From Begonia masoniana (taxonomy: Eukaryota; Streptophyta; Magnoliopsida; Cucurbitales; Begoniaceae), in assembly GCA_022432975.1 (NCBI GenBank), contig CM039505.1, positions 47,412,544 through 47,476,543 on the forward strand: DNA of 64,000 bases. The letters are read 5' to 3'. The notes beneath the pieces are model-generated. The model made no database searches. It had not been told where the DNA came from and saw only the letters and a program-made list of their open reading frames with translations. Below are positions 46,529 through 57,562 of the stretch, piece after piece. The stretch's first letter is position 1, and every line of letters begins with the position of its first letter. The position numbers and the translations under genes were made by a program.

Positions 46529-48855
46529 TGTAGCACCCGGTTCCATCGAACCAAAATTTAATCTATTATTAATGACGTACTTTTATGGAAGAATTGGGAG
46601 AATTATTGATTAGGTTAATGGATGACTAAGCAAGGGTATTTATGTAAATCAGAAGTTTTAAAAGTGGATAACGTATTTAAGGGAAGAGAGATTGGGTTTA
46701 ATGAACTGTAGCCGCTACCATTTCACATTTTCCTCTTCGGGTTTTCAGCTCAAGCAGCCGAGCTCTCTAGGCGATTTTCCTCGCCCGATTCTCCTTCAAC
46801 CTAGGTAAGTCTTGTTTTCTTGCATTTTAGGATTAGTTTACTGAGGAGGATACAATGTGAAGGTTTCGAGGTGTCTGTGATTGAGGGGTGGTTCAGGTTT
46901 TTGGTGATAATGGGAATGCACGGGTAGCAGAGCTTCAAATCGATTTCCTCAAACATTTATTGAGGGTGGGTTCAGGTTTTTGGTGATAAATGGGAATGCA
47001 CGGGTAGCAGAGCTTCAAATCGATTTCCTCAAACATATTATTGATTTTTTTGGTAAGGTTTAGTAAGAGTTGGATTAATGTACTGTCATGACTGTAGGTG
47101 AGCAAGTTTTGGAGCAGTTGTAACCGAGCATTTCCAGGAGAGCCAGGTAAGTAAAGTATGCATGTGCCTTCGGGCCTACATCACAAAATAGTAGGGTTAT
47201 GCATGTTGTGAATGATTTGTATGTCATGCATCATGTTTTTGAAAGATTACGAAAATGAATTTCCATGTAAGAATGGTGAGGTATGAACTGAATGTGAACA
47301 GAACAGCTAGCATTGGGAGAATTGATCCCACTCCCAAGGGAACCGAGGGATCAGAACAGCTATTAAGGGAATTCATCCGCCCCTTAATCGAGTAGAGGAT
47401 GTATGACATTGGGAGAATTGATCCCACTCCCAAGGGAACCGAGGGATCAGAACAGCTATTAAGGGAATTCATCCGCCCCTTAATCGAGTAGAGGATGTAT
47501 GACATTGGGAGAATTGATCCCACTCCCAAGGGAACCGAGGGATCAGATCAGTTTATGAACATATGTGTATCACTGAGATGAGAAAGTAGAAACTGCATGT
47601 TTAGGAATTTATGTTTCAGCAATTCATTCCATTACTGCTTTATTATTAGCATTAGGCTAATAGATGAGTTTTGTGATGTAGGTGTTGAGGATACTACAGG
47701 TGAATTCTCTGAGTTCACTGAGGAATAGGCTGGTTAGAGGAGCACATTTATGTTTCGGCCTGATAAACTGATGAGGCGGGTTAACTGGTGTCTGTAATCT
47801 GAAAGTTTAGTTGACAGTATTTCAATTTAAGTATGTTGAATTTTCATTACAAAAGTGATTTCAATGTTTTGAATACGATTTCGAGCTTTTCCTGTTAATA
47901 GTATTCTATTGGGATTTAATGTTGGCACTCACTGGAATTTTTAGTAATGTAATGGTTTGAAACGTTTTTGAATGGTTTCAGTGAAGAGAGTAAATCCTTT
48001 TTGTAGGTTGAGTTGTTGTTCTGTTGTCTATCGGAAGATGTCTCCAGTGGAAGCCATCGGATGATATAGAACAAAGTTTGTCGTTTAGTGATCGGTAAAT
48101 ATAGCTTGTTTTATCGGAAGATGTTATTTTGTTCGTTGTCGGTAGATGAAGTCTAACAGTAGATGTCGGGTTATAGCTATGTGTCTATCGGAAGATATAA
48201 GTAGAGATTTTGTCGTTTAGTCACCGGTGGATGTAGAGCAAAGTCGATCGGATGAAGGAAATCATCTGGCTGACGTCATCGGAAGGTGTAGAGTGTATTT
48301 TGTCGTTTAGTCACCGGTGGATGTAGAGCAAAGTCGATCGGATGAAGGAAATCATCTGGCTGATGTCATCGGAAGATGTAGAGTGTATTTTGTCGTTTAG
48401 TCACCGGTGGATGTAGAGCAAAGTCGATCGGATGAAGGAAATCATCTGGCTGACGTCATCGGAAGATGTAGAGTGCATTTTGTCGTTTAGTGACCGGTGG
48501 ATGCCGTGTGTAGATCCACCGGATGATGTAGAGAACACTTTGTCGTTTTGCCACCGGATGATGTTTTCCATTTTCTGCTCCAGCCCCTTTTTGTGACTTT
48601 GTCCAGCGGGCGATGCGTTTGACTTTTGAAACTTATGAAGTATACTGCGATTTAATCCTTTATTCCTTTTGCCGATTATCCCTCAAAATTTCAACTGAGT
48701 ATTCAAGCATTGTACAATAGCTTTGTTTATATTTATTTTTACTTAAACGATTTCTGCTGCAAGTTTTCAAAAAAAAAAAAGAAATATGGTTGAAATTTTT
48801 AGTCATGTACGGGCATGGCGTGACAAACCGGGTTCAGATAACTCGGGGCGTTACA
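46529..48855 (+). repeat. 5' LTR of chromovirus copy 2
   Basis: 2327 bp. It holds stem-loop repeats at 47312-47549 (arms TTGGGAG / CTCCCAA and TTAAGGG / CCCTTAA, period about 90) with one unit more than the 3' LTR, and a short duplicated segment near 46900-47035. Confidence 0.95.
48208..48507 (+). repeat. 90-bp tandem repeat with TTTTGTCGTTTAG / GGTGGATG module
   Basis: TTTTGTCGTTTAG starts at 48208, 48298, 48388 and 48478, exactly 90 bp apart. Each is followed within 4-5 bases by CGGTGGATG, and the first three also by GATCGGATGAAGGAAATCAT and a CATCGGAAG word. The same array is in the 3' LTR from about 55085. Confidence 0.93.
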
Positions 48856-48858
48856 GTG

Positions 48859-48870
48859 TGGTATCAGAGA
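48859..48870 (+). other. Primer binding site, chromovirus copy 2
   Basis: TGGTATCAGAGA, 11 of 12 matches to the initiator-tRNA-Met primer site, three bases after the LTR. Confidence 0.9.
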
Positions 48871-48974
48871 CATTCAGTTAAACCGTTCAAAAGATTACTC
48901 ATCAGTGCCAACCGTCGCATGGAAGTACTCCAACAACTGTAAGTGTTTATGTTAGCCTTAGTAATTAGATATTT

Positions 48975-50170
48975 ATGAACATAGTTAACCTTGTACAGGA
49001 AGTCAGTTTGATGGCCAGACGCCCAGGAAAACCTAGGATACCGAGGGAAATGCCAAACTTGAGGAGTGAGGAAGAACCTAGTGTTATTAGGCAATTAACA
49101 GACTTGGTACGTCAGCAAACAGACTTAGTGCGTCAGCAGTCCGATCAGTTGGGGGTGTTACTGAACCGAGAGGTACAGGGGAGTGCCAACTCAGGTTCTA
49201 GCAATGAGCATTCAGGAGACCGATTCCGAAAGCTTCAGCCGCCCACGTTTGATGGAAAATCATCTAACCCGATTGTTGCTGAAGAGTGGTTGAGGAAGAT
49301 TGAAAGCATGCTCCGATGTGCCAACGTCGGAGAAGGAGACAAGGTCACCCTGGCGACCTTTCATTTTGCTGGAGACGCCCAGCTTTGGTGGGAGACAATT
49401 GAGACCACCACTGACATTCTGACTATGACTTGGTCACAGTTTAAGAACATCTTCTATGATAAATATTTTAATAGCACAGTCCAGGCAGCAAAGAAGGTAG
49501 AGTTTTTGAACTTGAAGCAGACAGGGTCTGTGGCTGAGTACGTTAGACAATTTGAGTCCCTGTCCAGATTCGCTGGACACTTTATTCACCGAAATGAAGA
49601 TAAGGTGTTTCAATTCATGAATGGACTGAAACCTAGAAATGTACAGGAGGGTCAAGTTTTCTGGTTATAAAGGTTTGCCCTTCAGTGATGTTGTGTCCAC
49701 AGCATTGGAGGTAGAAGAAGCTGAATTGAAATGTGCTGGACTGAAGGAAACTCCGAGAAAGTTTGTTCAACCACCGCCGCAGAGAGGAGTAAAGAGGTCC
49801 AATGAAGGCCAGCACAGCCAAGGGATAGGGAAGAAGGTACCAGACACCAAGACGTTTCCTCAGTGCCCAAAGTGTTCGAAGAATCACTCGGGCGAGTGTA
49901 GATTTGGATCGGGTAAGTGCTTCAACTGCGATGAGGTTGGACACTTGTACAAGGATTGCCCAAAGCCCCAGATCGTTCGATGTTTCCATTGCAACAAGGT
50001 TGGCCATGTCAACAGAGACTGCCCAGCTTTGAACGGTGGCCCTGCCAGGATTAAGCCAAGAATATTCTCCATGATGGAGTCAGGTGATGAGGACCAGTCT
50101 GCTGTAGTGTCAGGTACTGTATTGATTAACTCTGTACCTGCTTTTACTTTGATAGATTCGGGTGCAACTC
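48975..50170 (+). pseudogene. Chromovirus 2 gag, with one frameshift
   Basis: Open from an ATG at 48975 through the gag core (LATFHFAGDAQLWW, FLNLKQTGSVAEYVRQFESL). The frame shifts by one base near 49630-49640, where the reading passes from the frame ending at 49670 to the one open from 49639. Downstream are a Pro-rich basic linker and zinc knuckles [14 protein letters not shown] and [14 protein letters not shown] (about 49918-50030). Gag would form the particle and bind RNA. Apart from this frameshift it looks intact. Confidence 0.9.
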
Positions 50171-53100
50171 ATTCTTTTATAGCCTCTGCATTTGCTGATA
50201 AGTTAGATGTACAGTTTACTCCTTCTGAGCATGTGTATAACGTAGCATTACCTTCTGGTGAGCACATGCACTCCAGTCAAATGATGCCTGATAGCGTGGT
50301 GTTAGTAGGGAATATGAATTTGCCTGCTGACCTCATTGTTATGGACATAATGGGATTTGATGTGATCCTTGGAATGGATTGGTTGTTTAAGCATTATGCC
50401 ACAATAGATTGTAGAACTGGAATTGTTAGTTTTCAACCCCCTAGTGGTTTAAACCATACCTTCCAAGCCCTGAAGAAGAGTAAGGAAATGACTGTAATGA
50501 CTTCTGTTAGTTGTAGACCCTCCCCTTGCAGAGAGTATTTGTGCTTTTTGGCCAGTGTTTTAGACACCCAGCAAGTAGAAAAATCAAGCCCCAAAAACGT
50601 TTTAGTTGTCCAAGATTTTCCAGAGGTATTTCTAGATGACCTTCCTGGCTTGCCACCAGATAGGGAAATTGAATTTGTGGTAGATGTTTACCCCAGCGCT
50701 GAGCCAGTATCTAAGAATCCATATAGACTAGCACCAACAGAACTTAAAGAGTTGAAGAAACAGTTAGAGGATTTGTTGGAGAAGGGGTTCATACGCCCTA
50801 GCTTTTCACCATGGGGTGCACCTGTCCTTTTTGTAAAAAAGAAAGACGGATCAATGCGTATGTGCATAGACTATAGAGAATTGAATAAGCTAACTGTCAA
50901 GAACAAGTATCCACTGCCGAGAATTGATGATTTATTTGATCAGCTTAAGGGTGCAATAGTTTTCTCTAAAATTGACCTTAGGTCCGGTTATTACCAGTTG
51001 AAGGTTAAATCTGAAGATATCCCAAAGACTGCCTTTCGCACAAGGTATGGACATTATGAGTTTTTGGTTATGTCTTTTGGTTTGACAAATGCGCCAGCAG
51101 CCTTCATGGATCTCATGAATAGGGTGTTTCGCGAGTATCTGGACAAGTTTGTCATTGTATTCATAGATGATATTTTAATCTATTCTAGAACTAAGGAGGA
51201 GCATGCAGGACACCTAAGCTTGGTGTTAGGATTGCTGAGGCAGCACCAACTTTATGCCAAATTTTCTAAGTGTGAGTTTTGGTTGGACAGAGTTCACTTT
51301 CTTGGTCATGTGATCTCTGGAGATGGGATATCTGTTGATCCAGCCAATGTTCAAGCTGTTAAGGAATGACCCCAACCAAAGAATGCTACGGATATCCGGA
51401 GTTTTCTTGGATTAGCAGGATATTATAGGAAATTCATCGAGGGATTTTCAAAGATTGCCACACCCCTTACTATGTTAACAAGGAAAAATGTGAAGTACAA
51501 TTGGACTGATAAATGTGAATCCAGTTTCCAGACCTTGAAGCAGAAACTGACCGATGCCCCAATTTTAACTCTTCCTGTCGAAAATGGTAAATTCAGTATT
51601 TATTGTGATGCTTCCAAGGTTGGACTTGGTGGTGTTTTGATGCAAGATGGAAAGGTTATAGCTTATGCTTCTAGGCAGTTAAAAGTACAAGAAAAGAATT
51701 ACCCCACACATGACTTAGAATTAGCTGCTGTGGTTTTTGCATTAAAGATTTGGAGGCACTACCTGTATGGACAAACCTGTGAGATATTTTCGGATCATAA
51801 AAGCCTGAAATACATTTTCACGCAAAAAGAACTGAATATGAGGCAACGTAGGTGGTTAGAGTTTGTCAAAGACTATGATTTTGAGATTAAGTACCACCCT
51901 GGCAAGGCGAATGTGGTGGCTGATGCTTTGAGTAGAGTGACTCCTTCAGTCTCTACATTGATTCTAGAAATACCGATAACTTTAGAGACAGAATTCCAAA
52001 GATTTAACCTAGAAGCTGTGTCTAGTGTGTCAGCCATGCTTTCGGCCATATCTTTGAGGCCAACTATTTTGGAGAAAATAAAGGAAGTTCAAATGAATGA
52101 CGCTGAGTGTAATAAGTATAATTTGTGCATAGATTCTACTGACAAGTCGGATTTCAACTGCTCAGCTGATGGAATTCTCAAGTTTCAAAATAAATGGTTT
52201 GTTCCGGCTGATATTGAACTTAGGAAGGAAGTCCTATTTGAGGCACATTTCTCCAGATTTTCTGTTCATCCTGGAGGTACGAAAATGTACAGAGATCTCA
52301 AGCAACATTATTGGTGGCCGGGTATGAAGAGAAGTATGGAGGAGTATGTGGAGTCGTGTCTGGTCTGCCAACAAGTCAAAACCGAACATCAGAGGCCTGC
52401 TGGAACATTGCAACCCTTACCAGTTTCCGAATGGAAATGTGAACAAATAACTATGGATTTTGTTATAGGATTACCTAGAACAGTAAAAGGTCACGATGCA
52501 ATTTGGGTAATAGTTGATCGTTTAACCAAATCAGCTCACTTTCTGCCAATGAAGATAACATACTCGATGGATCAATTGGCTGAGTTGTATGTGCACGAGG
52601 TTGTTAGACTGCATGGAGTCCCAAGCACCATAGTTTCAGATCGAGACTCCAGATTTACATCCAAGTTCTGGAAAAGTTTGCACAAGGCTATGGGAACACA
52701 GCTTAGTTTTAGCACAGCCTTTCATCCTCAAACTGATGGACAATCCGAGAGAACTATCCAAACGTTGGAGGATATGCTTCGTGCATGTGTACTAGAATTT
52801 CAAGGTTCTTGGAGTAAGTATTTACCATTGGTTGAGTTCTCTTATAATAACAGTTTTCAAGCAACAATTGGCATGGCACCATACGAGGCATTGTATGGAC
52901 GGAAGTGCAGATCTCCATTATATTGGAATGAAGTTGGAGAAGCACAGTTGATTGGTCCTGACATTGTGCAGCAGACAGTGGAGAAGATTGCTCTTATCCG
53001 ACAAAGAATCTTAACAACTCAAAGCCGGCAGAAAAGCTATGCAGACAAAAGACGAAGAGAATTAGAATTTGATGTTGGTAATGAAGTTTTCCTTAAGGTG

Positions 53101-53496
53101 TCACCTTTCAAAGGAGTTGTGAGATTTGGGAAAAGAGGCAAGTTGAACCCCAGATACATTGGACCTTTCCAAATCGTGAAGAGAATTGGGAAGTCAGCAT
53201 ATCAACTTCAGTTACCAGCCTCTCTGGAGGGAGTTCATAATGTGTTTCATGTTTCCATGCTTAAGAAATGCGCTAGAGATCATTCACAGATTATAGAACA
53301 GCAGAACATTGAAGTCCTTCCTACTCTTGCATTTGAGGAGAAACCAGTAAAAATCTTAGATTATGCAGTAAAGGTATTACGCAACAAACAGGTTCCACTG
53401 GTAAAAGTCTTATGGCATAACCAGAGCGTTGAGGAGACAACTTGGGAACGCCAGCAGGACATGATGGACCAATATCCGGAACTATTCAGGTACTGA
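50171..53496 (+). pseudogene. Chromovirus 2 pol: protease, RT, RNase H, integrase, chromodomain, with one stop
   Basis: Protease site [10 protein letters not shown] (about 50150-50180). RT runs [39 protein letters not shown] (about 51157-51186). An in-frame TGA lies at 51367-51369, after which the same frame is open to 53496. RNase H has [13 protein letters not shown] and ADALSR. Integrase has the zinc region ([11 protein letters not shown] ... CLVCQQ) and [15 protein letters not shown] and QTDGQSER for the D,D,E core. The C-terminus has [10 protein letters not shown] and a chromodomain-like end [14 protein letters not shown] ... TTWE. The two lesions (this stop and the gag frameshift) are the only clear breaks. 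Confidence 0.92.
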
Positions 53497-53517
53497 ATTA
53501 TGAGGACAAAATTCTTT

Positions 53518-53531
53518 TAAGGAGGGTAGAT
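53518..53531 (+). other. Polypurine tract, chromovirus copy 2
   Basis: AAGGAGGGTAGAT directly before the 3' LTR, the expected plus-strand primer position. Confidence 0.8.
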
Positions 53532-55730
53532 TGTAGCACCCGGTTCCATCGAACCAAAATTTAATCTATTATTAATGACGTACTTTTATGGAAGAATTGG
53601 GAGAATTATTGATTAGGTTAATGGATGACTAAGCAAGGGTATTTATGTAAATCAGAAGTTTTAACAGTGGATAACGTATTTAAGGGAAGAGGGATTGAGT
53701 TTAATGAACTGTAGCCGCCACCATTTCACATTTTCCTCTTCGGGTTTTCAGCTCAAGCAGCCGAGCTCTCTAGGCGATTTTCCTCGCCCGATTCTCCTTC
53801 AACCTAGGTAAGTCTTGTTTTCTTGCATTTTAGCGATTAGTTTACTGAGAGGATACAATGTGAAGGTTTCGAGGTGTCTGTGATTGAGGGTGGGTTCAGG
53901 TTTTTGGTGATAAATAGGAATGCACGGGTAGCAGAGCTTCAAATCGATTTCCTCAAACATATTATTGATTTTTTTGGTAAGGTTTAGTAAGAGTTGGATT
54001 AATGTACTGTCATGACCGTAGGTGAGCGAGTTTTGGAGCAGTTGTAACCGAGCATTTCCAGGAGAGCCAGGTAAGTAAAGTATGCATGTGCCTTCGGGCC
54101 TACATCACAAAACAGTAGGGTTATGCATGTTGTGAATGATTTTGTATGTCATGCATCATGTTTTTGAAAGATTACGAAAATGAATTTCCATGTAAGAATG
54201 GTGAGGTATGAACTGAATGTGACAGAACAGCTATTAAGGGAATTCATCCGCCCCTTAATCGAGTAGAAGATGTATGACATTGGGAGAATTGATCCCACTC
54301 CCAAGGGAACCGAGGGATCAGAACATCTATTAAGGGAATTCATCCGCCCCTTAATCGAGTAGAGGATGTATGACATTGGGAGAATTGATCTCACTCCCAA
54401 GGGAACCGAGGGATCAGATCAGTTTATGAACATATGTGTATGCAACTGAGATGAGAAAGTAGAAACTGCATGTTTAGGAATTTATGTTTCAGCAATTCAT
54501 TCCATTACTGCTTTACTTATTTAGCATTAGGCTAATAGATGAGTTTTGTGATGTAGGTGTTGAGGATACTACAGGTGAATTCTCTGAGTTCACTGAGGAA
54601 TAGGCTGGTTGGAGGAGCACATTCATGTTTCGGCCTGGTAAACTGATGAGGCGGGTTAACTGGTGTCTGTAATTTGAAAGTTTAGTTGACAGTATTTCAA
54701 TTTAAGTATGTTGAATTTTCATTACAAAAGTGATTTCAATGTTTTGAATACGATTTCGAGATTTTCCTGTTAATAGTATTCTGTTGGGATTTAATGTTGG
54801 CACTCACTGAAATTTTTAGTAATGTAATGGTTTGAAACGTTTTTGAATGGTTTCAGTGAAGAGAGTAAATCCTTTTCCGTAGGTTGAGTTGTTGTTCTGT
54901 TGTCTATCGGAAGATGTCTTCAGTGGAAGCCATCGGATGATATAGAACAAAATTTGTCGTTTAGTGATCGGTAAATATAGCTTGTTTTATCGGAAGATGT
55001 TATTTTGTTCGTTGTCGGTAGATGAAGTCTAACAGTAGATGTCGGGTTATAGCTATGTGTCTATCGGAAGATATAAGTAGAGATTTTGTCGTTTAGTCAC
55101 CGGTGGATGTAGAGCAAAGTCGATCGGATGAAGGAATCATCTGGCTGACGTCATCGGAAGGTGTAGAGTGTATTTTGTCGTTTAGTCACCGGTGGATGTA
55201 GAGCAAAGTCGATCGGATGAAGGAAATCATCTGGCTGATGTCATCGGAAGATGTAGAGTGTATTTTGTCGTTTAGTCACCGGTGGATGTAGAGCAAAGTC
55301 GATCGGATGAAGGAAATCATCTGGCTGACGTCATTGGAAGATGTAGAGTGCATTTTGTCGTTTAGTGACCGGTGGATGCCGTGTGTAGATCCACCGGATG
55401 ATGTAGAGAACACTTTGTCGTTTTGCCACCGAATGATGTTTTCCATTTTCTGCTCCAGCCCCTTTTTGTTGACTTTGTCCAGCGGGCGATGCGTTTGACT
55501 TTTGAAACTTATGAAGTATACTGCGATTTAATCCTTTATTCTTTTTGTCGATTATCCCTCAAAATTTCAACTGAGTATTCAAGCATTGTACAATAGCTTT
55601 GTTTATATTTATTTTTACTTAAACGATTTCCGCTGCAAGTTTTCAAAAAAAAAAAGAAATATGGTTGAAATTTTTAGTCATGTACGGGCATGGCGTGACA
55701 AACCGGGTTCAGATAACTCGGGGCGTTACA
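53532..55730 (+). repeat. 3' LTR of chromovirus copy 2
   Basis: 2199 bp, nearly identical to 46529-48855, lacking about one stem-loop repeat unit and a short upstream duplicate. Carries the 90-bp module array at about 55085-55385. Confidence 0.95.
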
Positions 55731-55735
55731 GACAT

Positions 55736-55960
55736 TCTCTAGCACCCATCATAGTAAATATATGTATACTAGCACTCTTGCCTTCAATAGTTTTAAAGGA
55801 CAAAGTTGGTTGCCTATTGTTCATAGTTTCGTGATTACTTTTTGCATACTTTGATATGCTTTATCATACTTGAAGTCTCATTCTTCGTCGGGTGTGCTGT
55901 ATATATTTGCCCACAATAATTACATTTTGATTGATCTGTTCCTGGTACCTTACTGAAGTG
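55736..55960 (-). pseudogene. hAT transposase, BED zinc finger part
   Basis: Minus strand gives W.HFSKVPGTDQSKCNYCGQIY, then SSMIKHIKVCKK, a BED-type finger (Cx2C...Hx4C), followed after a frameshift by RQPTLSFKTIEGKSASIHI and GAREC, which joins in sense with LAKMIIIDEL across the chromovirus insertion at 46528. The finger would bind the element's subterminal repeats. The 5' end of the gene is unclear. Confidence 0.75.
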
Positions 55961-56379
55961 AAGTCAAGCCATAGATTTAGATTTTTCCGAATCCATATAC
56001 AAACTTTCACTTTGGGGAGGATTCATCCTACTATAGAGCAAAAACACATCGAACAAACAACCCACAACATTAATTACCAGCCAACAAACATTAAATGAAT
56101 CAACAGCCAACAAACAACATATACAATTAAACAATGAGCACATTATCAGCAGAATCTTTAATTTGATTTGGATTCACAGCAAGGCAACCCCACAAAGTCA
56201 CAAACATAAAATTACATAATAAAAATAATATAAAATTCTAAACAGCAAAAAAAAATCACAATGTCCTTGGTCAACAGTTTCGAAGAATCTCCCACCAGAC
56301 CTAATTTTTACTAACACAAAAATTACATAATAAAGAATAAACACATACAGTGAGGTGAAATGAACAATTTTCAAGATTG

Positions 56380-57028
56380 GAGCAGTCGAGCGGCGAGCAG
56401 GGAGCAGTGACCAGGGAACAATTGAGCACCTAGAAGCGTCTGCAATTTTTACGTAGAATTAAGATTAAGCATTTTACCCAAACAAAATTAAGTATTAAGG
56501 ATTATATAGTGACTAAAGTCACAAACATACAGTGAGGAGTAGGCGTGGACAGACTACAAAGGCAAGCCGAATCGGAGCAGGGAGGTCGGTTATTCAGATG
56601 TCGAAGGTCGGGTGTTCCGACTTCAGAGGTCACAACTCGCAAGTCGGAAGTCTGGTGTTCGGGAATTCTGAAGCTCGACAAGTCGAAACTCGGGGGTCAG
56701 AGCAGGGAGCAGGGGAGACCGAAACCAGAGAGGTCATTCGAAGTTTCGAAGCAGGGGAGACCGAAACTGGGGACTGGTGTTCGGAGGTCGGGTGTTCGGA
56801 GGTCAGGTGTTCGGAGGTCAGGACTCGGTTGTTTGCCTGTTAGGGATTTAAGAAAACTGAACTGAAGAGTGAAGACTCGTTCAGTCGTTGAACGAATTTG
56901 CAATTTGGCTTTAAGTTCGGTCCTACGGTCCAATTCTGGTTTTTCGGGAATTCGGGCTGTGGATCGAGAACCGAACCGATTGTCTTCGATTCCAAAGACT
57001 TCGAACCGAGGAACGGACTGTGGTCCAT
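56380..57028. other. GC-rich subterminal region of hAT-1 with short tandem repeats
   Basis: Repeated words GAGCAGGG and GGGTGTTCGGAGGTC (three near copies at 56780-56825), then GGTTCGG/CGAACCG-rich sequence up to the N gap. Long open frames here are repeat artefacts and show no protein similarity that I recognise. Confidence 0.5.
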
Positions 57029-57128
57029 NNNNNNNNNNNNNNNNNNNNNNNNNNNNNNNNNNNNNNNNNNNNNNNNNNNNNNNNNNNNNNNNNNNNNNNN
57101 NNNNNNNNNNNNNNNNNNNNNNNNNNNN
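57029..57128. other. Assembly gap (100 N)
   Basis: Exactly 100 N bases, a common placeholder for a gap of unknown size. It falls where the right terminus of hAT-1 should be. Confidence 0.99.
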
Positions 57129-57562
57129 AACTGAGCGATATGCATTGCTATCTCCTTGGACCTTCGTTGACCTCAACCATCTTGGGGATTCCTAAGGACA
57201 AATCATTACAGGCATAACTTACTTAAATGGACATACATGAAATCATAAAAACACTTGTACACGTTGCGGAGGTGTGCTCAAGTGACAGTCAGGCTGGAAG
57301 GGCTAGTCTCGAATCGGTTTTAGAAACTGGTTGTGAGTCTGATACACAATGTAAAGACGCGGCCAGGAGCCGTACGTGTTCATATGCGTTTCATTAAATC
57401 GTTTGCTTGATTATACCTATAGTACATCCACTTACTATCTCTCAACAGAATTTCACATTTTAACCCAGATATATTTTTTTGAAACTGGTAATAGAGGACG
57501 AGAACCATTAAGGATAGACGAACCCAAGAATGAACGTTGGACAAGAAGGAGAATCAGAGCGC
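57129..57562. other. 3' flank of the DUF1191 gene
   Basis: No gene recognised. Probably contains the 3' untranslated region of the minus-strand gene at 57563-58495. Confidence 0.4.

Larger units (their letters stand above)
46529..55730 (+). mobile_element. Chromovirus copy 2 (Ty3/gypsy, Tekay/Del-like), nearly intact
   Basis: LTRs 46529-48855 and 53532-55730 (TGTAGCACCCGG...GGGGCGTTACA), perfect 5-bp duplication GACAT (46524-46528 and 55731-55735), initiator-tRNA-Met primer site at 48859, purine tract at 53518-53531. The internal region encodes the full gag-to-chromodomain set with only two obvious lesions. The LTRs are nearly identical apart from one repeat-unit difference, so the insertion is young relative to the others here. 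It lies in the hAT-1 transposase gene. Confidence 0.96.
43125..57028 (-). mobile_element. hAT element 1 (BED/RICESLEEPER-like), disrupted by nested insertions
   Basis: The left end TAGGGGTGAGCA at 43125 fits the hAT terminal repeat seen complete in hAT-2 (TAGGGGTGGGCA / TGCCCACCCCTA). Next to it is a GGTCCGGTCC-rich subterminal region. A minus-strand hAT transposase pseudogene fills the middle (44808-46528 and 55736-55960). The right subterminal region with GGTTCGG words runs into the N gap at 57029, so the right terminus is not visible. The candidate left 8-bp flank is TCTCAAGG (43117-43124). hAT-2 and chromovirus copy 2 lie inside. Without these insertions the element would be about 3.7 kb, a normal size for hAT. 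Confidence 0.7.

Noticed and set aside
47224..47529. 101-codon minus-strand ORF in the chromovirus 2 LTR (similar one at 54149-54400)
   Set aside because: Translation of the stem-loop tandem repeat, repeating the same peptide; not a gene.
56532..56865. Two overlapping ORFs of about 105 codons
   Set aside because: Short tandem repeats in the hAT-1 subterminal region give Gly/Arg/Glu-rich frames on both strands.
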